This document shows positions 43,388 through 52,723 of a stretch of DNA of 64,000 bases, piece after piece (within the stretch, counting starts at the first letter, position 1; every line of letters begins with the position of its first letter). Under the pieces are notes generated by a model. The model was not told the origin of the DNA, did not search any database, and saw only the letters and a list, made by a program, of their open reading frames with translations. The stretch spans positions 2,914,001-2,978,000 of the forward strand of contig NZ_JBBOCJ010000001.1 of the NCBI RefSeq assembly GCF_038002345.1, given 5' to 3'. This stretch comes from Paenibacillus sp. FSL M7-0420 (lineage in GTDB: Bacteria > Bacillota > Bacilli > Paenibacillales > Paenibacillaceae). Both the position numbers and the translations under genes were made by a program.

Positions 43388-43443
43388 CCAGACACCAGAC
43401 ACCAGATACAAGACACAAGACACAAGACACAAGACACAAGACA
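43388..43443. repeat. Degenerate 7-bp tandem repeat
   Basis: A run of 7-mers: CAGACAC twice, then CAGATAC, then CAAGACA four times. It is in a short spacer between the PHP gene and its terminator and probably reflects slippage. Confidence 0.75.
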
Positions 43444-43445
43444 CT

Positions 43446-43492
43446 AAAAACCTCCGACCCTTAGCGCAGGCGCTACAGGACGGAGGTTTTTT
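43446..43492. terminator. Bidirectional terminator
   Basis: AAAAACCTCCG and CGGAGGTTTTTT form the outer stem; TAGCG-CAGG-CGCTA is an inner hairpin. It serves the PHP gene (plus strand); on the minus strand it could end readthrough past array C from rqcH. Confidence 0.8.
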
Positions 43493-43557
43493 GGTAAGAG
43501 CAATCCTTACTGTTAGTAGAGCACATGATCAGTAAGAGTAAACCACCTGCTATTATA

Positions 43558-43812
43558 TGCTGTTTATCGCATACATTTGGCCCGTGCGCCTTTCGCGAGC
43601 CGATTGTGTGCTGTTTTCCACATACATTTGGCCCGTGCGCCTTTCGCGAGCCGATTGTATGCTGTTTTCCACATACATTTGGCCCGTGCGCCTTTCGCGA
43701 GCCGATTGTATGCTGTTTTCCGCACACATTAGGCCCATGCGCCTTTCACGAGCCGATTGTATGCTGTTTTTCGCACACAATGTGCCAGTTACCTTCGCGC
43801 CAGCTTAATGTG
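43558..43812. repeat. 51-bp tandem repeat array (array C), about five copies
   Basis: Units begin at 43558, 43609, 43660, 43711 and 43762, each exactly 51 bp apart. Copies 2 and 3 are identical, 1 differs at a few positions, 4 at several, and 5 is decayed. The unit starts TGCTGTTTTCC and contains GGCCCGTGCGCCTTTCGCG. Because 51 is a multiple of 3, open frames persist on both strands (a 17-residue repeat); they have no ribosome site and I do not call them genes. It lies between the PHP gene and the 3' end of rqcH. Confidence 0.95.
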
Positions 43813-43825
43813 TTCGGTTTTTCGC

Positions 43826-45712
43826 TTAACTACGCAGCACATTCGGCAGCTGCTTGATCCGCTCCTCATCGGGCGTGACGAAGAGTGTCCGCTGATGATC
43901 GTAGATGACGAAGCCCGGCTTGGCTCCGCTCGGCTTGCGCACGTAACGGATGAGCGTACAGTCCACCGGCACACTGCTGGATTGCTTGGCCTGGCTGTAA
44001 TAGGCGGCGAGCTGGGCGGCTTCCTCCAGGGTGGCATCGCCGAATTCCTCGCTGCGGATCACCACATGCGAGCCGGGAATATCCTTGGTATGCAGCCAGG
44101 TATCGTTCGGCGCAGCGAGCCGGTTGGTGACATACTCGTTTTGCAGATTGTTTTTGCCGACATAGATGTCAACCCCTTCAGAGGAAGTGAACACCTGCAG
44201 CGTAGGTCTGGCAGCTTTCTTTTTCTTCTTGCCTTTCTTGCTGCGGTCGCGTAAGTAGCCTTGGCTAACCAGCTCCTCGCGGATCTCCTCAATGTCATTC
44301 AGTGAGGCATGGGCTAATTGCTGGAGCAGCAGTTCCATATAGGCAATCTCTTCGTGCGTCTTCTTGACCTGCTCGCCGATCACCCGCAGGCTGTTCTTGT
44401 ACTTGTTATATTTTTTGAAATACCGCTGTGCATTGTCCGTAGGGCTTAGCAGCGGGTCGAGCGGAACGGTAATCTCCGCCTGATTCTCATCATAGTAGTT
44501 TACTAGCTTTGCTTCCTTGTCGCCTTTGTTCACGGTGTGCAGGGAAGCGAACAGCAGCTCGCCCCAGATCCGGAATTGGTCCGCATCCTCGGCTTCGTTC
44601 AGATCCTTTTGCAGGTTGGCCAGCTTCTTGATGTTCTTGCTGCGCTCGTTGCTGAGGAAGCGGATCAGGTCGCTAACCCGCTGCTTAACCGTGTCTTTCT
44701 CCGCCTTGTCCCCGTAATAATCCTCCAGGCACAAGCTTATGGAGCTGTAATGCTTCACATTCCCGCTCATGAGCTTCAGCGGAATGGCCGAGAATACCGG
44801 CTTGCCCTTGGCATTCCAACCGGTGACTGGAGCGAATTCCTGCTTGCTGACCGGCTCCATGACGGAATGGAAGGCTTTCCAGAGCTGTTCGGGCTTATCC
44901 ATCCCGCTGCGGAAGTCCTCAGCTTCTCCGCCTATCTCCTTGTACCGGTGGAGGATCTCTCCGGCGATCAGCGGACTCAGGCCGCTGAAGGCGTGGACCA
45001 GCCAGCCGGCCGGATCGGCTGAAGGGGCCGGGCCGCCGGAGCCGTCAGCCTGCGGAGCCTCAAGTGAGGCCAGCAGTCCGGCGATCTCGCCCTCGATCAT
45101 ATCCTCCTCCGGCTCCTGAGGATGCTCGGCGGCGTAGCGGGCCGCTTCCTCTGCCGAGGCTATCAGGGTAAGGAAATCGGGCTGGCTGATCTGCAGCGGA
45201 TTCAGCTTATGCTGCTGCGGCGGCTGGGTATAAGCCGCTCCCGGCATAACGACCCGGTAGCTGCTGATGGACGGGGTGACATGATGAATGCCGTCGATAA
45301 TCGTCCCCGTAGCCAGCTCGGTCAGAATGATGTTGCTGTGGCGTCCCATCAGCTCGATGATGATTTTTTTGGCGGAGACATCCCCCAGCTCATCCCGGGT
45401 TCTGATGGTGATATGAATAATTCGTTCAAGCCCCACCTGGGTAATGCTTTCGATGGTGCCGCCTTCACAATGCTTACGCATCAGCATGCAGAACATCGGC
45501 GCTTCCGCCGGGTTGATGCTGCTTCTCTCGGTCAGGTGCAGCCGGGGGTAGGTCGGGTTCGCCGACAGCAGCAGCTTGCCGCCGCCGCCCGCACCGCGCA
45601 GGGTGAAGATGAGGTCATGTGTGCTGGGTTGATATATTTTGCCGACGCGTGCACCGATGAAGGGCTGAAGCTCATGCACGATCGCTTGGGTAACAATGCC
45701 GTCTAATGCCAT
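43826..45712 (-). CDS. rqcH: Rqc2/RqcH homologue (NFACT protein)
   Basis: A ribosome-quality-control factor that binds stalled 50S subunits and directs C-terminal Ala tailing, in 628 residues. The N-terminal NFACT-N domain has MALDGI, NPAEAPMFCMLMRKHCEGG and ELMGRHSNIIL. A coiled-coil middle (NERSKNIKKLANLQKDLNEAED) is typical. The C-terminal NFACT-R has the WLHTKDIPGSHVVI motif. The conserved D-R pair of other Rqc2 proteins reads Glu96-Arg97 here. yloB lies divergently upstream, as in B. subtilis (yloA-yloB). Confidence 0.93.
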   Translation of the reverse strand: MALDGIVTQAIVHELQPFIGARVGKIYQPSTHDLIFTLRGAGGGGKLLLSANPTYPRLHLTERSSINPAEAPMFCMLMRKHCEGGTIESITQVGLERIIHITIRTRDELGDVSAKKIIIELMGRHSNIILTELATGTIIDGIHHVTPSISSYRVVMPGAAYTQPPQQHKLNPLQISQPDFLTLIASAEEAARYAAEHPQEPEEDMIEGEIAGLLASLEAPQADGSGGPAPSADPAGWLVHAFSGLSPLIAGEILHRYKEIGGEAEDFRSGMDKPEQLWKAFHSVMEPVSKQEFAPVTGWNAKGKPVFSAIPLKLMSGNVKHYSSISLCLEDYYGDKAEKDTVKQRVSDLIRFLSNERSKNIKKLANLQKDLNEAEDADQFRIWGELLFASLHTVNKGDKEAKLVNYYDENQAEITVPLDPLLSPTDNAQRYFKKYNKYKNSLRVIGEQVKKTHEEIAYMELLLQQLAHASLNDIEEIREELVSQGYLRDRSKKGKKKKKAARPTLQVFTSSEGVDIYVGKNNLQNEYVTNRLAAPNDTWLHTKDIPGSHVVIRSEEFGDATLEEAAQLAAYYSQAKQSSSVPVDCTLIRYVRKPSGAKPGFVIYDHQRTLFVTPDEERIKQLPNVLRS

Positions 45713-45903
45713 GATAAGGTTCTCCTGTCGCCTGATAATAAAGTACTCCCTCTATGATGCCATACTTTTACCGGTTCGCGCAAAAGGAGAAACCCAGATA
45801 CGGTGATATTTTGGGACGACCATGAATACACTTGGACATGAACAGGTGGAAAAGCTGTGCGCCGCCGGAAGTCAAGAAACGACCGGGAGGGGAAAGATTA
45901 GTT

Positions 45904-48714
45904 ATGGAACAAAAAAGCTGGCACCGGCTCGGTGCAGAGGAGCTGCAGGAGATGTTCGGCGTTCAGCCGGGAACGGGGCTAAGCGCCGAGGACGCCGCCG
46001 CAAGACGCAAAGAGAGCGGGTACAATGAGCTGTCTGAGGGCAAAAGGGTATCGCCTTTTACACTGCTGCTCAATCAGTTCAAGGATTTCATGGTACTGGT
46101 GCTGATGGGGGCGACACTGGTATCCGGCCTGCTCGGCGAATACTTAGACGCCATTACGATTATCGCGATTATTCTGCTTAACGGGGTACTCGGATTCGTG
46201 CAGGAGTTCCGCGCCGAGCGTTCGTTAAGAGCACTGAAGCAGCTCTCCGCGCCTACGGCCAAAGTGATGCGCGGCGGGAAGCAGGAGGTGCTTCCCGCCA
46301 GAATGCTGGTCCCCGGAGATATCGTCCTGCTGGAGAGCGGGGACCGGATACCGGCAGATGTCCGCTGGCTGCAGTGCAGCAGCATCTATGCCGAAGAGTC
46401 GGCGCTGACAGGGGAGTCGCTGCCGGTCTCCAAGCATGCCTCGGCGATCTATGCTGAAGACATCCCGCTGGGCGATCAGAAGAATATCGGCTTCATGGGT
46501 ACGATGGTGACCCGGGGAACCGGCCGGGCTGTGGTCATCCGCACCGGTATGGCTACCGAGATGGGCAAGATTGCCGATCTGATTCAGAACACCGAATCCC
46601 AGGAGACCCCGCTGCAGCACCGTCTGGAGCAGCTCGGCAAGATTCTGATCTACGTCTCACTGGGACTGACCATTGTTGTGGTCCTGGCAGGAATTATGCA
46701 TGGTCAGCCGGCAACGGCGATGTTCCTGGCCGGGGTGAGTCTGGCAGTGGCAGCTATTCCCGAAGGACTTCCGGCCATTGTGACGATTGCGCTTGCGCTG
46801 GGTGTACAGCGGATGATCAAGCGCAAGGCGATTGTCCGCAAGCTGCCTTCGGTAGAGACGCTGGGCTGTGCCTCCGTCATCTGCTCGGATAAGACAGGAA
46901 CCCTGACACAAAACAAAATGACAGTCACCCAGCTCTGGAATGCCGGACGGACCCTTGAGGTATCAGGGGAAGGCTATGCTCCGGTAGGCAGTGTGCTGCA
47001 GAAGGGCCGGCCCGTTGATCTGAAGAATGACCAGAGTCTGCGGCGTATGCTTCAGGTGGGCGCATTATGCAGCAATGCAGAGATTTTTGAGAGCTACCCC
47101 GACACGCGCAGCAAAAAGAAAGGCAAAGGCGCAGAGGCCGATAAAGGGGCTAACGCCCAGCCGGTCTGGGAACTGAAGGGCGATCCTACGGAAGGTGCAT
47201 TGGTCGCTTTGTCTGCCAAAATGGGACTAACTGCCCAGGCGCTTGCCGTAACCTATACCCGTGAGACGGAGTTTCCGTTCGATTCCGAACGTAAGCTGAT
47301 GTCGGTGGTTGTGAATCACCCCGGCGGCCGGATGATTTGCACCAAAGGCGCACCTGACGTGCTCCTGAATTGCTGCACGTATATGCTGTGGGAGGGCGGA
47401 GTCGTGCCCTGCACGCCGACCTTGCGCCAGAAGGTGCTGGATGCCAATGAACAGATGGCTTCCGGCGCGCTGCGTGTGCTCGGGATGGCTTACCGCGATC
47501 TGCGGAGCGGAGAAACGGCCGGCAGCGAGAAGGAAGCGGAAAGCCAGCTTGTCTTCGTGGGTCTGGCCGGGATGATCGATCCGCCGCGCAAGGAAGTACG
47601 CGATGCAATCAGCGTAACCCGCCGGGCAGGCATAAAGACAGTGATGATTACCGGCGACCATGGGACGACGGCAGAGGCGATTGCCCATCAACTCGGCATT
47701 CTGCAGCGCGGCGGCAGGGTTCTGACGGGGAGCGAGCTTACCCGGATGGACGATGACGCGCTGGATAAGGTCTCCGACAGCGTGTTCGTCTACGCCCGGG
47801 TATCGCCGGAGCATAAGCTGCGGATTGTCAAGTCGCTGCAGCGCCACGGCCATGTCGTTGCGATGACCGGCGATGGGGTGAACGATGCGCCTGCGATCAA
47901 GGCTGCCGACATCGGGATCTCGATGGGGATTACCGGCACGGATGTGACGAAGGAGGCTTCGGCTCTGGTCCTGGGGGACGATAACTTCTCGACCATTGTG
48001 GCTGCCATTGAAGAGGGACGGAATATCTATGAGAATATCCGCAAGTTCATCCGGTATCTGCTGGCTTCGAATGTCGGCGAGATTCTGACCATGTTCTTCG
48101 CCATGATGCTCGGGCTGCCGCTGCCGCTGGTTCCGATCCAGATTCTGTGGGTCAATCTGGTTACAGACGGCTTGCCCGCAATGGCGCTGGGCGTAGACCA
48201 GCCGGAGAAGGATCTGATGGAGCACAAGCCGCGCGGGGCGAAGGAGAATATCTTTGCCCGGCGTCTGGGCTGGAAGATTGTCAGCCGCGGGCTGCTGATC
48301 GGCCTCTGTACCCTGGCTGCCTTCTGGCTGACGCTGCGGATTGATCCAGGCAGTGCGCAGCAGTTGATCCGCGCGCAGTCGGTTGCTTTTGCCACCCTTG
48401 TGATGGCCCAGCTCATTCATGTATTCGACTGCCGCAGCTCGCGCTCGGTCTTCTACCGGAATCCGTTCCAGAACAGATATCTGGTGCTGGCCGTCCTGTC
48501 TTCTGTCATCTTAATGCTGGCTGTAATGTATCTCCCTGTGCTTCAGCCGGTGTTCAAGACCGTTCCGCTCAGCTTCCGTGAATGGTGCCTGGTGCTGGTC
48601 ATGGCCGGAATCCCGACCTTCCTGATGGGAGCGGGCAGCGTCTGGGGCGGCAAGAAGAACCGCAGCCGCAGCGGCGGACGGCAGATGATAAAAAGTACAA
48701 AGTTTTCAGCATAA
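45904..48714 (+). CDS. yloB: P-type calcium-transporting ATPase
   Basis: A P2A-type ATPase of 936 residues pumping Ca2+ out of the cell. Start at ATG 45904 with GGGAGGGG upstream; the longer frame to 45832 lacks a ribosome site. Phosphorylated Asp329 is in [11 protein letters not shown]. The ALTGESLPV actuator motif and the ion-binding PEGLP in helix 4 are present. The nucleotide-binding domain shows KGAPDVLL, and the hinge [11 protein letters not shown]. The C-terminal helices are complete. It is divergent from rqcH, as in B. subtilis. Confidence 0.95.
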   Translation: MEQKSWHRLGAEELQEMFGVQPGTGLSAEDAAARRKESGYNELSEGKRVSPFTLLLNQFKDFMVLVLMGATLVSGLLGEYLDAITIIAIILLNGVLGFVQEFRAERSLRALKQLSAPTAKVMRGGKQEVLPARMLVPGDIVLLESGDRIPADVRWLQCSSIYAEESALTGESLPVSKHASAIYAEDIPLGDQKNIGFMGTMVTRGTGRAVVIRTGMATEMGKIADLIQNTESQETPLQHRLEQLGKILIYVSLGLTIVVVLAGIMHGQPATAMFLAGVSLAVAAIPEGLPAIVTIALALGVQRMIKRKAIVRKLPSVETLGCASVICSDKTGTLTQNKMTVTQLWNAGRTLEVSGEGYAPVGSVLQKGRPVDLKNDQSLRRMLQVGALCSNAEIFESYPDTRSKKKGKGAEADKGANAQPVWELKGDPTEGALVALSAKMGLTAQALAVTYTRETEFPFDSERKLMSVVVNHPGGRMICTKGAPDVLLNCCTYMLWEGGVVPCTPTLRQKVLDANEQMASGALRVLGMAYRDLRSGETAGSEKEAESQLVFVGLAGMIDPPRKEVRDAISVTRRAGIKTVMITGDHGTTAEAIAHQLGILQRGGRVLTGSELTRMDDDALDKVSDSVFVYARVSPEHKLRIVKSLQRHGHVVAMTGDGVNDAPAIKAADIGISMGITGTDVTKEASALVLGDDNFSTIVAAIEEGRNIYENIRKFIRYLLASNVGEILTMFFAMMLGLPLPLVPIQILWVNLVTDGLPAMALGVDQPEKDLMEHKPRGAKENIFARRLGWKIVSRGLLIGLCTLAAFWLTLRIDPGSAQQLIRAQSVAFATLVMAQLIHVFDCRSSRSVFYRNPFQNRYLVLAVLSSVILMLAVMYLPVLQPVFKTVPLSFREWCLVLVMAGIPTFLMGAGSVWGGKKNRSRSGGRQMIKSTKFSA

Positions 48715-48729
48715 AATCAATAGCCTCAC

Positions 48730-48822
48730 TCCACTCCTATAAGGTATGCTGGTTTCACTGAGAAGCTTGGTTTATGATGAACCAGGAATGTGGAAACAGC
48801 TGATCTTACTTATAGGAGTGGA
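48730..48822 (+). promoter_or_regulatory. Inverted repeat sequestering the dapF ribosome site
   Basis: A perfect 14-bp inverted repeat (48730-48743 TCCACTCCTATAAG, 48809-48822) encloses 65 nt. The 3' arm contains AGGAG (48814-48818), the only good Shine-Dalgarno for dapF. The loop has a smaller hairpin, TGGTT/AACCA. No T run follows, so it is not a terminator. It may control translation of dapF by temperature, a ligand or an RNA-binding protein; no known riboswitch class is matched. Confidence 0.65.
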
Positions 48823-48829
48823 CCTGACA

Positions 48830-49666
48830 ATGGAATTTACTAAAATGCACGGTTTGGGCAATGATTTTATCATCGTATTCGGCGAGGATGAGCTGCCGGG
48901 CAATGCCCCGGAGCTGGCAGTTACGCTGTGCAACCGGTTCTTCGGCATCGGCGCAGACGGACTGGTGTACATTCTTCCTTCGCAGCGCGGCGATTACATG
49001 ATGCGTATCATGAACTCCGATGGCTCCGAGGCTGAGCAATGCGGCAATGCGATCCGCTGTGTATCCAAATATGTATATGAGCAGGGTCTGGTGGAATCGG
49101 AGCAGATTGTCATTGAGACGATTGGCGCCGGAGAACAGAAGGTCTCCCTGAAGGTGAAGGACGGGATTGTGGAGAGCGTAACAGTGGATATGGGTGAGCC
49201 GGTCCTGTCCGGACCGCAGATTCCTGTAGCGATCGACGCAGAGCCTGTGCTCGACCAGCCGATTGAAGCGGACGGCACAGCGTTCCGGTTCACCGCAGTC
49301 TCCATGGGGAATCCGCATGCAGTCATTTATGTGGACGATGCGGTATCGTTCGATCTCGCAACCTGGGGACCGAAGCTTGAGGTTCATCCGCTCTTCCCGC
49401 GTAAAGTAAACGTAGAGTTCGCCACCGTCGTCAACCGCGGCCACGTGGACATGCGCGTCTGGGAACGCGGTGCCGGTCCTACTCTGGCCTGCGGAACAGG
49501 CGCCTGCGCGACGCTGGTCTCCTCCGTGCTGAACGGAGTGACGGACCGCTCGGCGGTTATCAGCCTGAAGGGCGGCGACTTGTTCATCGAATGGAACGAG
49601 GACGATAATCATGTGTATATGACCGGCCCTGCGCAGGTGGTATATACCGGCTCAGTCGATATCTGA
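48830..49666 (+). CDS. dapF: Diaminopimelate epimerase
   Basis: Converts LL- to meso-diaminopimelate for lysine and peptidoglycan synthesis. ATG 48830 is chosen because AGGAG lies upstream and the 278-residue length fits the family; an in-frame extension to 48746 would run through the inverted repeat. The catalytic cysteine pair is in EQCGNAIRC and TLACGTGAC. MHGLGNDF at the N-terminus and the GNPHAV block are typical. It stands between yloB and a germination operon, with no neighbouring lysine genes. A terminator follows. Confidence 0.95.
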   Translation: MEFTKMHGLGNDFIIVFGEDELPGNAPELAVTLCNRFFGIGADGLVYILPSQRGDYMMRIMNSDGSEAEQCGNAIRCVSKYVYEQGLVESEQIVIETIGAGEQKVSLKVKDGIVESVTVDMGEPVLSGPQIPVAIDAEPVLDQPIEADGTAFRFTAVSMGNPHAVIYVDDAVSFDLATWGPKLEVHPLFPRKVNVEFATVVNRGHVDMRVWERGAGPTLACGTGACATLVSSVLNGVTDRSAVISLKGGDLFIEWNEDDNHVYMTGPAQVVYTGSVDI

Positions 49667-49685
49667 TTCCCATATAACTATTTGC

Positions 49686-49713
49686 AATCCCCTGCATACC
49701 AGATGCAGGGGAT
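49686..49713 (+). terminator. Terminator of dapF
   Basis: AATCCCCTGCAT and ATGCAGGGGATT around a 4-5 nt loop, then TTGTTGTGTT. Confidence 0.75.
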
Positions 49714-49823
49714 TTGTTGTGTTGTTTAAGAGGAACAGGACGAGTGTGGGATAACAGCCGAATAATGGCAGGCATATCCGCGAATAATAGAACTCTGCAT
49801 AGAATCAGGGAGGAGGAGCGGAG

Positions 49824-51491
49824 ATGAAATCAGGGTCCAGCCGAAAAGCACAGAATGCGGGAGCAGATACTGCACCGGGACCGGGACAACCTGAGGGTGG
49901 TGTTGCCCTGGGCCTCGCGGATACGGTCGCCCAAAGTCTGCTCCATATTCAGACGGAGCTCGGTTGCAGTCCGGATCTCCTGATCCGCAGAATCCAGATC
50001 GGGGGAGAACGCCGGCTGGAAGCGGCTGCTGTTCATCTGAGCGGGCTGGCGGACTCAGGCTCCGTGAATGAATTCGTGCTGGGCTCGCTGCTGAATCATA
50101 CGGAGGAGCTGTTGCTCGATAGCACGGCTGGCGGCGCTGACAGTCCTCGGGAGCAAGCTTCGCTCCCGCAGCAGATCCTTAGCCGTGCTATGGCGATAGG
50201 TGATGCGGAGCTCCAGGAGAATTGGAAGGAAATCATGCTCGCTATTCTCTCCGGGGACACAGCGATTCTGCTGGAGGGCTGCCGGTCAGCGATTCTGTGC
50301 GGAACCAGGGGCGGGGAGCAGCGGGCGGTCAGTGAGCCTTCCTCCCAGCTCGTGGTCAGGGGGCCGAAGGACGGGTTCGTCGAGTCGGTGGCCACGAACA
50401 TCTCGCTGATCCGCCGCAGAATCAAATCCGCCAAGCTGCGCCTGGAGGTCTTGAAGCTCGGCTCCGAGACTCATACCCATGTGGCGCTGATGTACATGAA
50501 AGGGATTGCGGGGGAGGATCTGATCCGCGAAGCCAGAGAGCGTCTGAACAAAATTGCCTTGAATGAGATACTTGAATCCGGGTACATTGAGGAATTAATC
50601 CAGGACAAGACGTTCACACCGTTCCCGACCATCTACAACACGGAACGGCCGGATGTGGCTGCGGGTAATCTGCTCGAAGGCCGGGTGGTTATTATTGTGG
50701 ACGGCACGCCGTTTGTGCTGATTCTCCCGGCGGTGTTTACGCAGTTTTTTCAATCTGCCGAGGATTATTCCCAGCGGTTCGACATTGCCATATTGATGCG
50801 GCTGGTCCGTTATTTGAGCTTCATCGTTCTGATTCTGGGGCCTTCGGTCTACCTCGCGCTGACCACCTATCATTATGAGATGATACCCACGACGCTGCTG
50901 ATTAATCTGCTCTCCCAGCGGGAGAATGTACCTTTCCCGGCCTTTGTGGAGCTGCTCTTGATGGAGACGGCCTTTGAAATTCTGCGTGAAGCCGGGGTGC
51001 GCATGCCGCGCGCCATCGGGCAGACGGTCTCTGTGGTCGGTGCGCTTATTCTGGGCACGGCGGTGGTAGAGGCCGGAATTATTACCCCCATCATGGTCAT
51101 CGTAGTGGCGTTAACCGGGATCGCCAGCTTTGCCCTTCCTGCGTATAACATGGCGATTGCCGGGAGAATTATAAGATTTGCTTTTCTGGTCCTGGCCAGT
51201 ATATTCGGCTTCTATGGAATTACGCTGGGCATGATTCTGCTTGTAGCACATATGAACAGCCTGAGATCCTTCGGTGTTCCTTATCTCTTCCCCTTCGTGC
51301 CCCTCTCCATTAAAGGGCAGAAGGACACGTTGCTCAGACTTCCGCTCTGGCTGAACGGCGCGGACAAGCCGCCGGCACAGATGCGCGAGGAAATGCCGGA
51401 CTACATGCTGCTAACGACCGGTCATGAGGAGCAGCTCCCCCCGTTAATCCGCAAGAATAGCAGGACTGAGGAGGAGAACCGTGAGGAATAG
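49824..51491 (+). CDS. Spore germination protein, GerA family (A subunit)
   Basis: A 555-residue A-subunit of a nutrient-germinant receptor in the spore inner membrane. The cytosolic N-terminal domain (~35-300) has PKDGFVESVATNISLIRRRI. The membrane domain (~300-510) has about five helices with PFPAFVELLLMETAFEILREAG and FGVPYLFPF. The C-terminus is charged. ATG 49824 has GGGAGGAGGAG upstream. The 3' end overlaps the C-subunit gene by 11 bp. Expression is presumably forespore-specific, but I could not define a sigma-G promoter. The germinant is unknown. Confidence 0.93.
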   Translation: MKSGSSRKAQNAGADTAPGPGQPEGGVALGLADTVAQSLLHIQTELGCSPDLLIRRIQIGGERRLEAAAVHLSGLADSGSVNEFVLGSLLNHTEELLLDSTAGGADSPREQASLPQQILSRAMAIGDAELQENWKEIMLAILSGDTAILLEGCRSAILCGTRGGEQRAVSEPSSQLVVRGPKDGFVESVATNISLIRRRIKSAKLRLEVLKLGSETHTHVALMYMKGIAGEDLIREARERLNKIALNEILESGYIEELIQDKTFTPFPTIYNTERPDVAAGNLLEGRVVIIVDGTPFVLILPAVFTQFFQSAEDYSQRFDIAILMRLVRYLSFIVLILGPSVYLALTTYHYEMIPTTLLINLLSQRENVPFPAFVELLLMETAFEILREAGVRMPRAIGQTVSVVGALILGTAVVEAGIITPIMVIVVALTGIASFALPAYNMAIAGRIIRFAFLVLASIFGFYGITLGMILLVAHMNSLRSFGVPYLFPFVPLSIKGQKDTLLRLPLWLNGADKPPAQMREEMPDYMLLTTGHEEQLPPLIRKNSRTEEENREE

Positions 51492-52683
51492 AATCTTATG
51501 CGGCATAGGTGTACTGTTTGTCCTTCCAATGCTGCTTACCGGCTGCTGGGACAGTGTTGAACTCAACCGGCGGGCGATTGTCTCGGGGGTAGCGATCGAC
51601 AAGGGAGACACTGAGGCTGAGCGGTACAAGCTGTCTTTTCAAGTGATTGTGGCGGAAGAAATCTCCGGAGAGAAGAGCAGAGGTATATCGCCGGTTGCGC
51701 TGTACACAGGAACAGGCCGCACGATGTTCGAGGCACTGGCAGACGCTTCCCGCCAGACGGCACGCTTCCTCTCCCTGGGCCATGTGCGTGTGCTGGTGAT
51801 CTCGGAGGCGTTCGCCCGCGAAGGCATCAAGGACCTTCTGGATGTGCTGGAGCGGGAGAGCGATACCCGGCTGAACAGCCTGATCTTCATCTCCAAGGGA
51901 CAGCCTGCGCGTGAGATCATGTCCACAATGACTGTGTTCAGCAAAATCCCGGCCAATGATCTGGTAGAGAAGCTGGAGACGACCTCCAAGCAGTTCGGCT
52001 ATAACTTCCGGATGGCCGTGGATGATGTGATCCGGGGGATTCAGATCAGAGGAGGCGGTCCGGTGATCAACGGGGTATACACCAGAGGAGAGTGGACTCC
52101 GTCATCGGGCAGCAATGAGAGCCTGAAGAATATCGAACCCCGGTCGATCCTGAGAGTCTCCTCCCTTGCGGCGTTCAAGGATGACAAGCTGAAGGGCTGG
52201 CTTACGGGTGACGCTGCTCTCGGTACCGTTCTTTTGCATAATCGGATCAAAGAATTCCCGGTTCTGCTCAAGCAGCAGGAGGGCGGCTATCTCTCCTTCA
52301 ACATCTATCAGTCCCAGGTATCGCTTGCAGTCAATTCGTCTGACCCAGAGCATACTGTCTTTACGGTCAAGATCACGCAGCAGGCTGCGCTCAAGGAAGC
52401 TCCGTATCCGCTCGATCTTACCTCGCCTAAAGTGCTGGAAGAGCTGTCAGACCGGCTTATAAAAGAAAGCGTGAAGCATATCCAAGCAGCTATAAGTACC
52501 GCCAAAGAATTGGGCAGCGATTATCTCGGCTTTGGACGGGCATTGCAGCGGAAGGACCCGCGCGGCTGGAAGAAGGTCAGGGACCACTGGGAGGACGTAT
52601 TCGCAGACTGTGAAATCCGGTTCGATGCGGATGTGGTCATCCGGCATACGGATATGCGCAGCAACTCTTTTCAGATTCATTAA
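51481..52683 (+). CDS. Spore germination lipoprotein, Ger(x)C family (C subunit)
   Basis: A 400-residue germination-receptor lipoprotein. Starts at GTG 51481 after GAGGAGGAG. The signal peptide ends in the lipobox LLTGC, with Cys22, and the family hallmark CWDSVELNRRAIV follows. It overlaps the A-subunit gene by 11 bp and precedes the B-subunit gene by 40 bp, so the order here is A-C-B. It would be exported and anchored to the outer face of the spore inner membrane. Confidence 0.93.
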   Translation: MRNRILCGIGVLFVLPMLLTGCWDSVELNRRAIVSGVAIDKGDTEAERYKLSFQVIVAEEISGEKSRGISPVALYTGTGRTMFEALADASRQTARFLSLGHVRVLVISEAFAREGIKDLLDVLERESDTRLNSLIFISKGQPAREIMSTMTVFSKIPANDLVEKLETTSKQFGYNFRMAVDDVIRGIQIRGGGPVINGVYTRGEWTPSSGSNESLKNIEPRSILRVSSLAAFKDDKLKGWLTGDAALGTVLLHNRIKEFPVLLKQQEGGYLSFNIYQSQVSLAVNSSDPEHTVFTVKITQQAALKEAPYPLDLTSPKVLEELSDRLIKESVKHIQAAISTAKELGSDYLGFGRALQRKDPRGWKKVRDHWEDVFADCEIRFDADVVIRHTDMRSNSFQIH

Positions 52684-52723
52684 GTCTGCCGGTAGGGTAA
52701 CCGGGTGAGGAGGTCCACAGAAT

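Noticed and set aside
43473..43857. Open frames with a 17-residue cysteine-rich repeat on both strands
   Set aside because: A 51-bp tandem repeat keeps frames open on both strands; no start context or known domain supports translation.
48746..48829. N-terminally extended dapF starting at 48746
   Set aside because: It would add 28 residues absent from the family, has no good ribosome site, and runs through the inverted repeat; ATG 48830 gives the usual length.
49715..49823. Sigma-G promoter for the germination operon
   Set aside because: GAATA- and CATA-like pieces occur but no pair has suitable spacing.
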